Shown here one piece after another: positions 8,110 through 16,373 of a DNA stretch of 64,000 bases. Under the pieces are notes generated by a model, which was not told the DNA's origin, did not search any database, and saw only the letters and a list, made by a program, of their open reading frames with translations. Numbering within the stretch: the stretch's first letter is position 1; each line of letters begins with the position of its first letter. Origin of the DNA: Pseudomonadota bacterium (GTDB taxonomy: Bacteria > Pseudomonadota > Alphaproteobacteria > Rhizobiales > Hyphomicrobiaceae). The stretch is from contig JAEXXM010000079.1 in assembly GCA_023405815.1 (NCBI GenBank), forward strand, positions 117,987-181,986, given 5' to 3'. Made by a program: the position numbers and the translations under genes.

Positions 8110-8898
8110 TCAGCGGTCGCCGACGGTGATTGCCGCCTTAGCGCGGGCGAGCACATCGGACGGGATTGGTGGCGGGTTCTTTCCTCGCGCGGCTTCGAGG
8201 ATGAGGCGGTTTGCGGCCGTCTCGATGCGCCTTTCGAGCTCGGCCTTAAACTCTTTGCGTGGCAGATCGGGCGGCAGCGGATCGAGGATCTCGACGATGA
8301 TCGTTCCGGGATAGCGCATGAGCCGGCGGCGCGGCCAGTAGAGACCCGAGTTCAAGGCCACTGGGATGCACTGCAACCCGAGCCCCTCATAGAGGGCGAC
8401 GACACCCGACTTGTAGTCGGGTTCCGCCCCCGGGGGGCGACGGGTTCCCTCGGGGAAGATGACGATCTCGCGGCCGGCAGAGGCGCGATCCTTGGCATCG
8501 CGCACGAGGCGTCGCAGCGCTGCCGGCCCAAGCTCGCGCCTGACAAAGACGTGCTCGAACTTGCGTGAGAACCAACCGTAGAACGGGATGAGCGTCAGCT
8601 CCCATTTCATGACCATTGCCGGGTCGCCGAAGATGGGGATGAGCGCAAAGGTGTCCCACGCAGACTGATGCTTGGAGGCGACAAGATAGGGCGCCTTGGG
8701 GAGCTTCTCGCGGCCGCGAACCTGCATGCGCGTGCCTACGACCCATCGCAACAGCAACAGAGAGACGATGGCGTGGGCCTTGAGGCCGGCCATGGCCCAG
8801 CGGCGGGGGCCGAGGAGCAGGAACGAGCCGCCGACAACGAATATCGCGGTGCTCAGGTAGAACAGCAGCGCGAAGATGAGCGAGCGAAGAAGCAGCAC
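8110..8898 (-). CDS. plsC: 1-acyl-sn-glycerol-3-phosphate acyltransferase
   Basis: Adds the second acyl chain to lysophosphatidic acid, giving phosphatidic acid for membrane lipids. The 262-residue protein has an N-terminal hydrophobic anchor, the HX4D catalytic motif in SKHQSAWDT and the substrate motif FPEGTRRPPG, in the usual order. It begins 9 nt after the ydcF-like gene stop and closes the ftsE-ftsX-ydcF-plsC gene set, an order often found in Hyphomicrobiales. An AT-rich segment of about 130 bp separates its end from the terminator of the opposing small gene. Confidence 0.92.
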   Translation of the reverse strand: MLLLRSLIFALLFYLSTAIFVVGGSFLLLGPRRWAMAGLKAHAIVSLLLLRWVVGTRMQVRGREKLPKAPYLVASKHQSAWDTFALIPIFGDPAMVMKWELTLIPFYGWFSRKFEHVFVRRELGPAALRRLVRDAKDRASAGREIVIFPEGTRRPPGAEPDYKSGVVALYEGLGLQCIPVALNSGLYWPRRRLMRYPGTIIVEILDPLPPDLPRKEFKAELERRIETAANRLILEAARGKNPPPIPSDVLARAKAAITVGDR

Positions 8899-8907
8899 TG
8901 GCGAGGC

Positions 8908-9564
8908 TCAGAAGATCTTAGGCGTGGCGGATTGCCCATCGGGCATCTCGGCAACCGAGCTGGAGGGCCTCGGGTGCAGAATGCGCGCAATCGTCAAATG
9001 GGCGACGGTCGGCAGAAACTTGAAGTACTCCGAGACGAGCGTGCGCGTGGCGGAGGGGCTGAGCCACCAGCGCGTCGGCGCGAAGTTGCTCGGCACCACG
9101 GGGTGGGGGATGAGCTCGACCGAGGGCATCGCCAGCGACAGCTCTGCGAGGCTGCGCGGCATGTGATAGCTCGCCGTGACCACGATGAGGCTGGTGTAGT
9201 CGCGCGACTGCGCCCAGGCACGGGTCTCGCTGGCGTTGCCGACGGTATCGAGCGCGGCATATCCGATATCGACGCAGCAGTCGAACTTGTCGGCGGGGAG
9301 ACCCGATATCTCGATCAGGGCCTTCTTTCCGGTTCGATGAAACACCCCGGAGATGAGCATGCGTTGTGCACGGCCTTCGTCGAGCAGTCTTGCACCCTCA
9401 GCGATGCGGCGGCTCTCGCCGGTCAGCACGACGATACCGTCAGCGTGCGGATTTCCGTCGGCGGGATAGCGGGTGACGATGCTGGCGAACAAGACAAATC
9501 CCACCACGAGAAGCGCCACTGCCGCTCCCGCTCCGAGAATAATGGCTCGCCGCAAGCTGCTCAT
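8908..9564 (-). CDS. YdcF/DUF218 family envelope protein
   Basis: Single-span membrane protein with a periplasmic DUF218 domain (SanA/YdcF type), a family linked to envelope integrity, with unknown reaction. The N-terminal membrane segment follows MSSLRRAIILGAG; the domain contains DGIVVLTGESRRIAEGARL, the SGVF segment and VVTASYHMPRS, all typical. The start chosen gives a normal signal anchor of 218 residues; in-frame starts up to 63 nt earlier exist without a better ribosome site. It lies between ftsX and plsC on the same strand, so probably belongs to a division and envelope operon. Confidence 0.85.
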   Translation of the reverse strand: MSSLRRAIILGAGAAVALLVVGFVLFASIVTRYPADGNPHADGIVVLTGESRRIAEGARLLDEGRAQRMLISGVFHRTGKKALIEISGLPADKFDCCVDIGYAALDTVGNASETRAWAQSRDYTSLIVVTASYHMPRSLAELSLAMPSVELIPHPVVPSNFAPTRWWLSPSATRTLVSEYFKFLPTVAHLTIARILHPRPSSSVAEMPDGQSATPKIF

Positions 9565-9715
9565 CGCAAGGCTGCCGCCCAACACGCGTCCCCAGTCGCC
9601 CGCCCATGCCATTGAGCGTCGGGGCACACTAGCCGATTTGATCCCTGTTGCGACAGGTTCTTGGTAGCCTCCAGCGGGGCCAAACGCGGCTTGGGTTGCG
9701 CGCTCGACTGACGGC

Positions 9716-10819
9716 CTAGGCCTTGGCGTTCAGTATGCGGAACACGCCGAACCGGGACGTCAGCATACACAACGCGGAAATCGTGATTACGACACCGGCG
9801 AGCAGCACGTAGCCGGTTGCGTCGAGCCCGCCGGTGCCGATCAGGCGGTGCATCTCGGAGGTCGCGGTGGGGCCACCCCCGAGCATTTCCATGACGGTTG
9901 GCATGGCGAGGAAAACACCCATCGCGCAGAGCGCCCCGACGACGCCGGCGCGGATGCCAAGACGCAGGAAATGGCGCTCGAACTCGCGGGCAATGTAGCG
10001 GTCGGTCGCGCCGACGAAGTGCAGTACCTCGACGATCTCGCGGTTGGAGGCGAGGGCGGATCGGGTGGCCGAGACGATGATGGCCGTGGTCGCGGCGCCG
10101 ACCAGCAAGAGGATGGCAAGGCCGCCAAGGGCGAACGAGCGCGTCACAGTGCGAATCTGTCGCTGCCAGCGGCGGTGGTCGTCGAGCGAGGCTGAGGGAA
10201 ACTTCTTGGTCAGATCGGCGCGCAGGGCGTCGATGTCGGGAGGCGCGCTGCGGTCGATCTCGATGGCGATGAGACGCGGGACCGGCAGAGCCGAAAGGGC
10301 GTCGGACTGCCCGAGCCAGGGCTCGAGCAGCTTCGAAGAGGTTTCGAGGCTCAAGGCGTTGGCGCGGGAGATGCCTCCCCGGTCGCGCAGAAAGGCCTCG
10401 GCCTCGCGCACGGTTTTCTCGATGTCGGTGCCGTCCCTCGGCTCGATCTGGACGGTGACCTCGCTGGCGATGTCCTTCAGCCAGGCGCTGGCTGATTCAT
10501 TGATCATGTAGACGGTGCCGGCCGTGAGACAGGCGAGGAAGCACATGATCGAGATGACGAGCGTCAGCGAGCGGCCGGTGACGCTATCGGGCGGAACGAC
10601 GGGGGTATTGGTTGGCTCGGCCTTCGGCTTGCGGCCGCGGGAGGGCGCGAACTTGCGCGCCGGCGTGTCGTCGAGCGATCCCGTTTGGGGCGAGTCGTAC
10701 ACATAGCGATCGCTGGGGCCCGAGGGGCCCGTCAGCACGGTGTCGTAGAGATCGAAATTGCTCGCCGACTGCGAGGCCTGATCCCGACGGCCCGTCGGTC
10801 TGTCATACGATCCGGACAT
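9716..10819 (-). CDS. ftsX: Cell division protein FtsX
   Basis: Membrane subunit of the FtsEX complex, which in other bacteria couples ATP hydrolysis by FtsE to activation of peptidoglycan hydrolases at the division site. The 367-residue protein has a long, Pro/Lys-rich cytoplasmic N-terminus of about 100 residues, one membrane span, a periplasmic domain and then three more spans, as expected for FtsX. The extended N-terminus is longer than in E. coli. Its start overlaps the end of ftsE by 17 nt, so the two are translationally coupled. Confidence 0.93.
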   Translation of the reverse strand: MSGSYDRPTGRRDQASQSASNFDLYDTVLTGPSGPSDRYVYDSPQTGSLDDTPARKFAPSRGRKPKAEPTNTPVVPPDSVTGRSLTLVISIMCFLACLTAGTVYMINESASAWLKDIASEVTVQIEPRDGTDIEKTVREAEAFLRDRGGISRANALSLETSSKLLEPWLGQSDALSALPVPRLIAIEIDRSAPPDIDALRADLTKKFPSASLDDHRRWQRQIRTVTRSFALGGLAILLLVGAATTAIIVSATRSALASNREIVEVLHFVGATDRYIAREFERHFLRLGIRAGVVGALCAMGVFLAMPTVMEMLGGGPTATSEMHRLIGTGGLDATGYVLLAGVVITISALCMLTSRFGVFRILNAKA

Positions 10820-11459
10820 GACCGTCGTGCAGCTCCAGCCGCGGCGCCTTGAACTGCCGCATGAGTTGGTGATCGTGGGTGGCGATCAGCACCGAGGTGC
10901 CGAGCCGGTTGAGCTCGATGAACAGCCGCAGCAGGCGGCGGGCCATTTGCGGGTCGACGTTGCCGGTGGGCTCGTCGGCGAGCAGCAGCTCCGGCTTGCC
11001 GATGACGGCGCGCGCGATGGCGGCGCGCTGCTTCTCTCCGCCGGACAGAACCGACGGATAGGCGTGCATACGGTCGCCGAGGCCGACCCACTGCAATAAA
11101 TCGGTGACATCCTCGCGGTAGTCGGCGAGCCGCTTGCCGAGGACGCGCAGCGGAAGGGCGACGTTCTCCCAGGTCGTGAGATGGTCGAGGAGGCGGAAGT
11201 CCTGGAACACGATGCCGATGCGCCGGCGCAAGTGCGCGCGCTTGGATGTGGAGATGCGGCTGACGTCTTGGTTAAACAGGAAGATCTGACCGCGCGTCGG
11301 GTGGCGCGACATGAACAGCAAGCGCAGCAGCGACGTCTTGCCGGCGCCCGAGGGGCCAGTGAGGAAGTGAAAAGAGCCGGGGCGCAGATGGAAGCTCACA
11401 TCCGCCAGGATGTCCTGCCCCTGATCGTAGGCGAGCGCTATGTTCGAGAGGCGAATCAC
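10803..11459 (-). CDS. ftsE: Cell division ATP-binding protein FtsE
   Basis: ABC-type ATPase partner of FtsX, 218 residues. It carries Walker A GPSGAGKTSLL, the Q-loop region FQDFRLLDHLT, signature LSGGEKQRAAIARA and Walker B LLLADEPTGN, all intact. It is the first gene of the minus-strand ftsE-ftsX-ydcF-plsC set; the 214-bp region ahead of it is shared with the divergent hpt gene and must hold both promoters. Confidence 0.95.
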   Translation of the reverse strand: MIRLSNIALAYDQGQDILADVSFHLRPGSFHFLTGPSGAGKTSLLRLLFMSRHPTRGQIFLFNQDVSRISTSKRAHLRRRIGIVFQDFRLLDHLTTWENVALPLRVLGKRLADYREDVTDLLQWVGLGDRMHAYPSVLSGGEKQRAAIARAVIGKPELLLADEPTGNVDPQMARRLLRLFIELNRLGTSVLIATHDHQLMRQFKAPRLELHDGHVRIV

Positions 11460-11673
11460 AAGTTTTTTTGGCCAGTGGTTTGCAGCGTGAGGCGCCAGCT
11501 TTCCGGCACCGGATTACGCAGGAACTGGCGATCAATCAGGTACGAATGTGGCGGGTTCGTGTGCAGGGCGCCCCTGCATCAGGGGTAAGGACGTTATGGC
11601 GGTATTGCCGCGGGGATGCAATGTCCTGCTATCCTCCCCAGATGAGGCCCCAGAAGGGTTTGGAACGGTGGTC

Positions 11674-12225
11674 ATGAACGACGCGACGACGAGGATCGAT
11701 CCTGAGCTCGAGGTCATCTTCACGCCCGAGGCTATCGCCGGGCGACTGAAGGAACTCGCCCAGGAGATTATCGAGGCGCGGCTGGAGAACCTGCTGGTCG
11801 TCGCCATCCTCAAGGGCAGCTTCGTATTCGCGGCCGATCTGATCCGTGCGCTGCATGCCGCGGGGCTCGCGCCGGAGGTCGATTTCATGACGCTCTCCAG
11901 CTACAAGAAGGCGCGCATCTCGTCGGGCCAAGTCTCGATCCTGCGCGACATGGACCTCGACGTGCGCGGCCGCAACGTGCTCGTCATCGACGACGTTCTG
12001 GATTCCGGGCGGACGCTCGCGTTCGCCAAGGATCTGCTCGCGGCGCGTGGCGCGGCTTCCATTCGCACTTGCGTGCTGCTCGACAAGCAGCTGCCGCGGG
12101 CGGTCAATCTGGAGCCCGACTACTACGCATTTCTATGCCCCAACGAGTTCGTTGTCGGCTACGGTATGGATGTGGCGCACCGCTACCGCGAGCTTCCGTT
12201 CGTCGGGCGGCTCGTGCGCCAGTGA
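11674..12225 (+). CDS. hpt: Hypoxanthine phosphoribosyltransferase
   Basis: Purine salvage enzyme that converts hypoxanthine (and usually guanine) with PRPP to the nucleotide. The PRPP-binding motif VLVIDDVLDSGRTL is intact, the flexible-loop region SSYKKARISSGQ is present, and the C-terminus has YAFLCPNEFVVGYGMD. With the Met chosen it is 183 residues, the family norm; in-frame upstream starts add up to 42 residues without family similarity. The CpdR-like receiver gene follows 31 nt after the stop. Confidence 0.92.
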   Translation: MNDATTRIDPELEVIFTPEAIAGRLKELAQEIIEARLENLLVVAILKGSFVFAADLIRALHAAGLAPEVDFMTLSSYKKARISSGQVSILRDMDLDVRGRNVLVIDDVLDSGRTLAFAKDLLAARGAASIRTCVLLDKQLPRAVNLEPDYYAFLCPNEFVVGYGMDVAHRYRELPFVGRLVRQ

Positions 12226-12256
12226 GCATGCGTCTGCAGTCAACAGGGGGCAATCG

Positions 12257-12619
12257 ATGGCAAGGATACTGCTTGCCGACGACGACGCGGCGACCCGGGA
12301 TCTCGTCAAGCGAGCGCTAGAGGCGGACGGTCACAGCGTGCATGTCACCCAGGACGGCAGCGAGGCGCTGGACTGCGTCGAAGGCGCGGGCGCGCAGAAG
12401 TTCGACGTGCTCGTCACGGATGTCGAGATGCCGTTGCTCGACGGAGTCGCGCTGGCGCAGCGGGCGCTGAAGCAGCCGAGCTTGCGCATCTTGCTCATGT
12501 CGGGGTTCGCCGAGCAGCTCGAGCGCGCCAAAGCCCTGAAGAGTGCGCAGGTCGCGGTGCTGTCGAAGCCATTCACCCTCGAAGACATGCGCGCCAGCGT
12601 GCGCAAGCTGCTCGGGTAG
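12257..12619 (+). CDS. CpdR-like single-domain response regulator
   Basis: A 120-residue receiver domain without an output domain. The acidic pocket DDD lies at residues 8-10, the phospho-acceptor is D55 in LVTDVEMP, and the conserved Lys is in VLSKPF near 107. Overall it resembles CpdR, which in Caulobacter and rhizobia is controlled by the CckA-ChpT phosphorelay and acts as a ClpXP adaptor for cell-cycle proteolysis. AGGGGG lies 7-12 nt before the ATG. Assignment to CpdR rather than another stand-alone receiver is probable but not proven. Confidence 0.8.
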   Translation: MARILLADDDAATRDLVKRALEADGHSVHVTQDGSEALDCVEGAGAQKFDVLVTDVEMPLLDGVALAQRALKQPSLRILLMSGFAEQLERAKALKSAQVAVLSKPFTLEDMRASVRKLLG

Positions 12620-12690
12620 GGCTGACGTCTGCGACTCGCCTCGGGGGAGCGGGCGGCGCGGGGAACTGGGCCGTCTGGCGCGCCCTCCAC

Positions 12691-12782
12691 TGTCATGCCG
12701 GGGCTCGTCCCCGGGATACATTTGTCCGCTAGCTCAGGTTCTGCTTGTTGGCTGGATTCCGGCAACGGGTGCCGGGATGACA
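12691..12782. repeat. 92-bp REP-doublet repeat, copy 1
   Basis: Begins TGTCATGCCGGGG and ends GTGCCGGGATGACA: two inverted arms, each a GC-rich hairpin of about 30 bp, joined by a less conserved centre. The same 92-bp design occurs at 25219, 30631 and 54300. This copy lies between the convergent receiver gene and an unknown membrane protein gene, where its hairpins could end transcription in both directions. Confidence 0.85.
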
Positions 12783-12824
12783 ACGAAGATGTCCGGCCAT
12801 GACAGTGCGGGCGCCGCTTCAGCG

Positions 12825-13565
12825 TTACGGCCGCTGTGCGCCGTTGGCGGGTGCCGCCGGCGGCGCAGCGGGGAGCGCGCTGGTGGCAGAGGGTGCCGGA
12901 GCCTGCTGCGCGGGCGACTCGGGCGGGCGGGTGCAATTGGCCTTGATGTTGATCGCCGCGAGGCGTTTGCGCTCCGCCTTGGCGTTGGAGAACGGCGAGA
13001 ATGACAGGCGCGTGAGCTTATAGAGCTCATCGGTGAAGGTCGCGCCGCAATCGAGCACGAACTGGTGCATCTGGGCCATGCGGCAGCCATCGAGGATGGG
13101 CAGCGTATCCTCGCCCGCAAGCTTGCGGTCATAGGCCTTCGTCAAGCAGCGGTCGATGTCCGCCATGGTGGCGACGAGGTCGTCCTCGAAGGATTTCTCC
13201 AGCGCCGTGAATTTCATATCGCCGCCGACCTCGCGGATGACGAACAAGTTCAAAAGGATGTTCTTGTTCCAGTCGACGTAGGCTTCGTCGTAGGCGCGCT
13301 TGCGAAACTGAATCTCATCGGGCTGAGCATTGCGGCGCAGTGACGAAACGACCATGCCGGCACGCGTGCGCCGCTCGTAGATGAGGTTGGCAAGAGCCTC
13401 TACGGACTTCCGGCGTGTCTGCTGCGTGGCGTAGGTCTGCGCGAGCCAGGCGCCGACGCAGGCGGTGACGATGCCGTTGAGCACGGCAGAGGCGAGCGCA
13501 AACAGAATCAACTGCCGACGCGTCAGACGCGCGGCGCGCACCAAGCCAAGCCCATACTTGGACAT
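12825..13565 (-). CDS. Hypothetical membrane-anchored protein
   Basis: A 246-residue protein of unknown function. A basic N-terminus is followed by one membrane segment (residues about 18-42), then a helical, charged domain rich in Arg and Asp/Glu with cysteines in DRCLTKAYD, DGCRMAQMHQ and DCGATFTDE, and a Pro/Ala-rich C-terminal tail of about 40 residues. GGGAGGGGG directly before the ATG gives a confident start. It is followed after 41 nt on the opposite side by moaA on the same strand, but no functional link is visible. Confidence 0.75.
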   Translation of the reverse strand: MSKYGLGLVRAARLTRRQLILFALASAVLNGIVTACVGAWLAQTYATQQTRRKSVEALANLIYERRTRAGMVVSSLRRNAQPDEIQFRKRAYDEAYVDWNKNILLNLFVIREVGGDMKFTALEKSFEDDLVATMADIDRCLTKAYDRKLAGEDTLPILDGCRMAQMHQFVLDCGATFTDELYKLTRLSFSPFSNAKAERKRLAAINIKANCTRPPESPAQQAPAPSATSALPAAPPAAPANGAQRP

Positions 13566-13606
13566 GTCCCCCTCCCGGCACCCACGGGTTGCGGGAGAAT
13601 AGCAGA

Positions 13607-14599
13607 TTATCCGCCGGTGACGCTCATATGACGAGCAAGGGCCGGGCGTCCGACGCGGCGATCGATGACGAAGTCGTGACCCTTGGGCTTCAGCAGCATG
13701 GCTTCGTCGATGGCGGCGTGAAGCGCGGCGTCGGAGGAGCTGGCGCGCAGCGGCTCGCGCAGGTCGACGGCATCCTCCTGGCCGAGGCACATGTAGAGCG
13801 TGCCGGTGCACGTGAGGCGCACGCGATTGCAGCTTTCGCAGAAGTTGTGCGTCATCGGCGTGATGAATCCGAGGCGGCCGCCGGTCTCCTTCACGCGCAC
13901 GTAGCGGGCCGGCCCTCCGGTGCTGTGTGGGATGTCCTCCAGCGTCCAGCGGTCGAGCAGCCGCGCACGCACGATCGACAGCGGCAGGTACTGATCGTGG
14001 CGGGCGCCGTCGATCTCGCCGAGCGGCATGGTCTCGATCAAGGTGAGGTCATAGCCGCGGCCGTGCGCGAACTGGATGAGGTCGTCTATCTCGTCCTCGT
14101 TGGTGCCCTTGAGGGCAACCGCATTGATCTTGACGTCGAGGCCGGCGGCATCCGCTGCATCGAGGCCCTGCATGACGGCGGCGAAGTCGCCCCAGCGGGT
14201 GATGGCGCGGAAGCGGTCCGGCTGCAGGGTATCGAGCGAGACGTTGATGCGCTCGACGCCGGCGCTCTTGAGGTCACGGGCAAACCGCTTGAGTTGGCTG
14301 CCGTTGGTGGTGAGGGTCAGCTCGTCGAGGCGCCCGGACTGCAGGTGGCGCGAGAGGGCCTGGAACAGCCAGATGATGTTCTTGCGCACGAGAGGCTCGC
14401 CGCCGGTGATGCGAAGCTTCTTCACGCCGCGGTCGACGAAGGCGGTGCAGAGGCGATCGAGCTCCTCGAGCGTCAGCAACTCCCGCCGCGGCAGGAAGCT
14501 CATGTTCTCGGACATGCAGTAGACACACCGGAAGTCGCAGCGGTCTGTCACGGACACCCTGAGATAGGTGATCGACCGGCCAAAGCGATCGACGAGCAT
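13607..14599 (-). CDS. moaA: GTP 3',8-cyclase (molybdenum cofactor)
   Basis: Radical-SAM enzyme for the first step of molybdopterin synthesis, converting GTP to 3',8-cyclo-GTP. It has the N-terminal cluster motif in TDRCDFRCVYCM (CX3CX2C), ITGGEPLVR after it, the C-terminal cluster region around CESCNRVRLTCTG with a later Cys in YMCLG, and the functional C-terminal Gly-Gly tail (SVTGG). The Met chosen gives 330 residues; in-frame GTG starts upstream, one behind AGGGAG, would lengthen the protein by up to 26 residues, so the start is uncertain. Confidence 0.94.
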   Translation of the reverse strand: MLVDRFGRSITYLRVSVTDRCDFRCVYCMSENMSFLPRRELLTLEELDRLCTAFVDRGVKKLRITGGEPLVRKNIIWLFQALSRHLQSGRLDELTLTTNGSQLKRFARDLKSAGVERINVSLDTLQPDRFRAITRWGDFAAVMQGLDAADAAGLDVKINAVALKGTNEDEIDDLIQFAHGRGYDLTLIETMPLGEIDGARHDQYLPLSIVRARLLDRWTLEDIPHSTGGPARYVRVKETGGRLGFITPMTHNFCESCNRVRLTCTGTLYMCLGQEDAVDLREPLRASSSDAALHAAIDEAMLLKPKGHDFVIDRRVGRPALARHMSVTGG

Positions 14600-14827
14600 T
14601 GCCCGCGGCTCGGCATCTTGATGGGCGCCCACGATCAGCTTCGTTCTCCCTACGTCCGTCGACTGCGCAGTGACCACAATACAATAGATGGTCCCGCAGT
14701 TGCCGTTAAGCTAGCGCTCGCGGCGGGGTGTTCAAGGGGGTTGTCGGGTTCAACGTGCTTCGGCTGAAGGCCGGGCCATGAGGGGCGTGCGCCGGCATCC
14801 CTGGAGAGCGCGCAAGGCGCACAGGAA

Positions 14828-15130
14828 ATGCCTTTGAGGTCACTCATAAACCTCGTGGAGTGGCTCGCCCTCAGAGCTGGGGCCAATCTCGGCCCGGGCG
14901 CTGATTCCAGGGGGTGGAGCGGGCCTGGCACCGCGGATCGGGCTGGACAGCTCGTTCCAGCACCGCAAGACGGCCTGGAGCCCGAGGTCGGGCGGTCATT
15001 CGGGCATTGGGCGCTATGGGCGGTCGTCGGGCTGATCCTCGTCATCCTCGCCGCCGGGTACCTGCGCCGACGATGGAAGTCCAAGGGGGGCCCGAGCTTG
15101 GCGAGGATCACTTGGCGAGGGCCGCGATGA
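14828..15130 (+). CDS. Possible small membrane protein
   Basis: A 100-residue reading frame between moaA and mobB, on the opposite strand. AGGAA directly precedes the ATG, and residues about 63-79 form a clean membrane segment followed by RRRWKSK, giving a sensible topology. The first 60 residues are low in secondary-structure signal and no family is recognised. Its last 23 nt overlap the 3' end of mobB. The GC-rich context makes chance frames common, so it may not be a gene. Confidence 0.35.
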   Translation: MPLRSLINLVEWLALRAGANLGPGADSRGWSGPGTADRAGQLVPAPQDGLEPEVGRSFGHWALWAVVGLILVILAAGYLRRRWKSKGGPSLARITWRGPR

Positions 15131-15614
15131 AGGAAGCGATCCTCTCCGGGTCGTCGAGGGCGAACAGCGGCAGGTCCTGGGTTTCGGCGTCATAATCGGC
15201 AGCAATGGCGACGATGCGGGCGTCGGTCGCGTCCAGCGGGCGCTGCGTCTCGGCTGCGGTGCGGCGCAGCTCGATCTTGGGGATGGGCGCATCCTTGAAG
15301 CCTTCGACGATCACGAGGTCGGCACCAGCGACATGCGCGCTCAGCTCGGCAAGTGAGGGCGGCGGGCCGATCTGGCGACAGCCGGAGATTTCCCACGTAT
15401 GCGGGGCGATCACGATCGCCTTCAGGGCGCCAGCGCGCGCGTGGCGCTCGCCGTCGGTCGAGCCATCGAGAGGCGCGAGATCATGGTGGGTGTGCTTCAC
15501 GGTCATGACCTTGAGCCCGCGGCGCGCCAGCAAAGGGATGAGGCGCTCGACCAACGTCGTCTTGCCGGAGTTCTTCCAGCCGACGATGCCAACGAAGACG
15601 GGCGGTCTAACCAC
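15108..15614 (-). CDS. mobB: Molybdopterin-guanine dinucleotide biosynthesis protein MobB
   Basis: Small GTP-binding P-loop protein that assists MobA in forming the guanine dinucleotide form of the cofactor. It has Walker A GWKNSGKTTLVERL near the N-terminus, KHTHHD and the LVIVEGFKDAPIPKIE region. The start is taken as a GTG that overlaps the mobA stop by 8 nt, giving 168 residues, the family norm; no ATG is available in the right place. Translation is probably coupled to mobA. Confidence 0.88.
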   Translation of the reverse strand: MVRPPVFVGIVGWKNSGKTTLVERLIPLLARRGLKVMTVKHTHHDLAPLDGSTDGERHARAGALKAIVIAPHTWEISGCRQIGPPPSLAELSAHVAGADLVIVEGFKDAPIPKIELRRTAAETQRPLDATDARIVAIAADYDAETQDLPLFALDDPERIASFIAALAK

Positions 15615-16260
15615 GGTGTGCCTCGGCCAGGAACAGCGACCGAGCCTTCTCGAGGTCGCCGGGTGCGTTGACGTTGAAGAATGGATCGACGCTGCTGCCG
15701 CCGATATCGATGGGGGCAAAGTCCACGACGGCGCAGCCGTGCGCTTCGGCAAAGCGATGCAAGGCGCGGATGTTGTTCTTGAGGGAGGCCGACAGCGCTT
15801 CGAGCAGCTCGACGCGCCAGAGCCCGGCCACAGGGTGGCGCTCGCCGTCCGAGGCCGCGATCGCGCACGGTGCATCGGCGGCGAGGAGCGAAGCCTTCAG
15901 GCGGGAAACGAGATCGAGCGGAAGGAAGGGGCAGTCGACGGGCACGCTGGCAATGAACTTCGCCTCCGGGGTCTCGCTGCGTGCCCAAGCGATGCCGGCG
16001 TGCAAGCCGGCGAGCGGACCGGCGTAGCCTTCGATGCTATCGGCGACAACGGGCAGACAATGTCCGCAAAAACGCGCCGGGTCGCCATTGGCATTGATCA
16101 CGATGCGGCCGACTTGCGGACGCAGGCGCGAGAGCACATGCAGCAACATCGGTTTGCCGCCGATGTCGAGCAGCGCCTTCTCGCGGCCGCCCATGCGCGA
16201 GGAGCGGCCGCCGGCCAGCAGCACGCCCGTCACCTCGTTGTCGATCTCGCTTGCTCGCAT
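15607..16260 (-). CDS. mobA: Molybdenum cofactor guanylyltransferase MobA
   Basis: Transfers GMP from GTP to molybdenum cofactor to give MGD, needed by DMSO-reductase-family enzymes such as formate dehydrogenase. The nucleotide-binding signature LAGGRSSRMGGREKAL opens the protein, and the metal-binding region around VPVDCPFLPLD is present. Length 217 residues is normal. It forms a pair with mobB; moaA lies nearby on the same strand, so this is a partial cofactor gene set, with the remaining moa/moe genes outside the window. Confidence 0.92.
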   Translation of the reverse strand: MRASEIDNEVTGVLLAGGRSSRMGGREKALLDIGGKPMLLHVLSRLRPQVGRIVINANGDPARFCGHCLPVVADSIEGYAGPLAGLHAGIAWARSETPEAKFIASVPVDCPFLPLDLVSRLKASLLAADAPCAIAASDGERHPVAGLWRVELLEALSASLKNNIRALHRFAEAHGCAVVDFAPIDIGGSSVDPFFNVNAPGDLEKARSLFLAEAHRG

Positions 16261-16373
16261 GGAGTCGATTTAGGGGGGAGGCGGGACGAGGGCAAGCCAA
16301 GGCTGATGCACGTCGTTGTGACGGGCCCCGCGGCCGGGATATAAGCGACGGAAATCATTCGGGAGGCGCGCTC

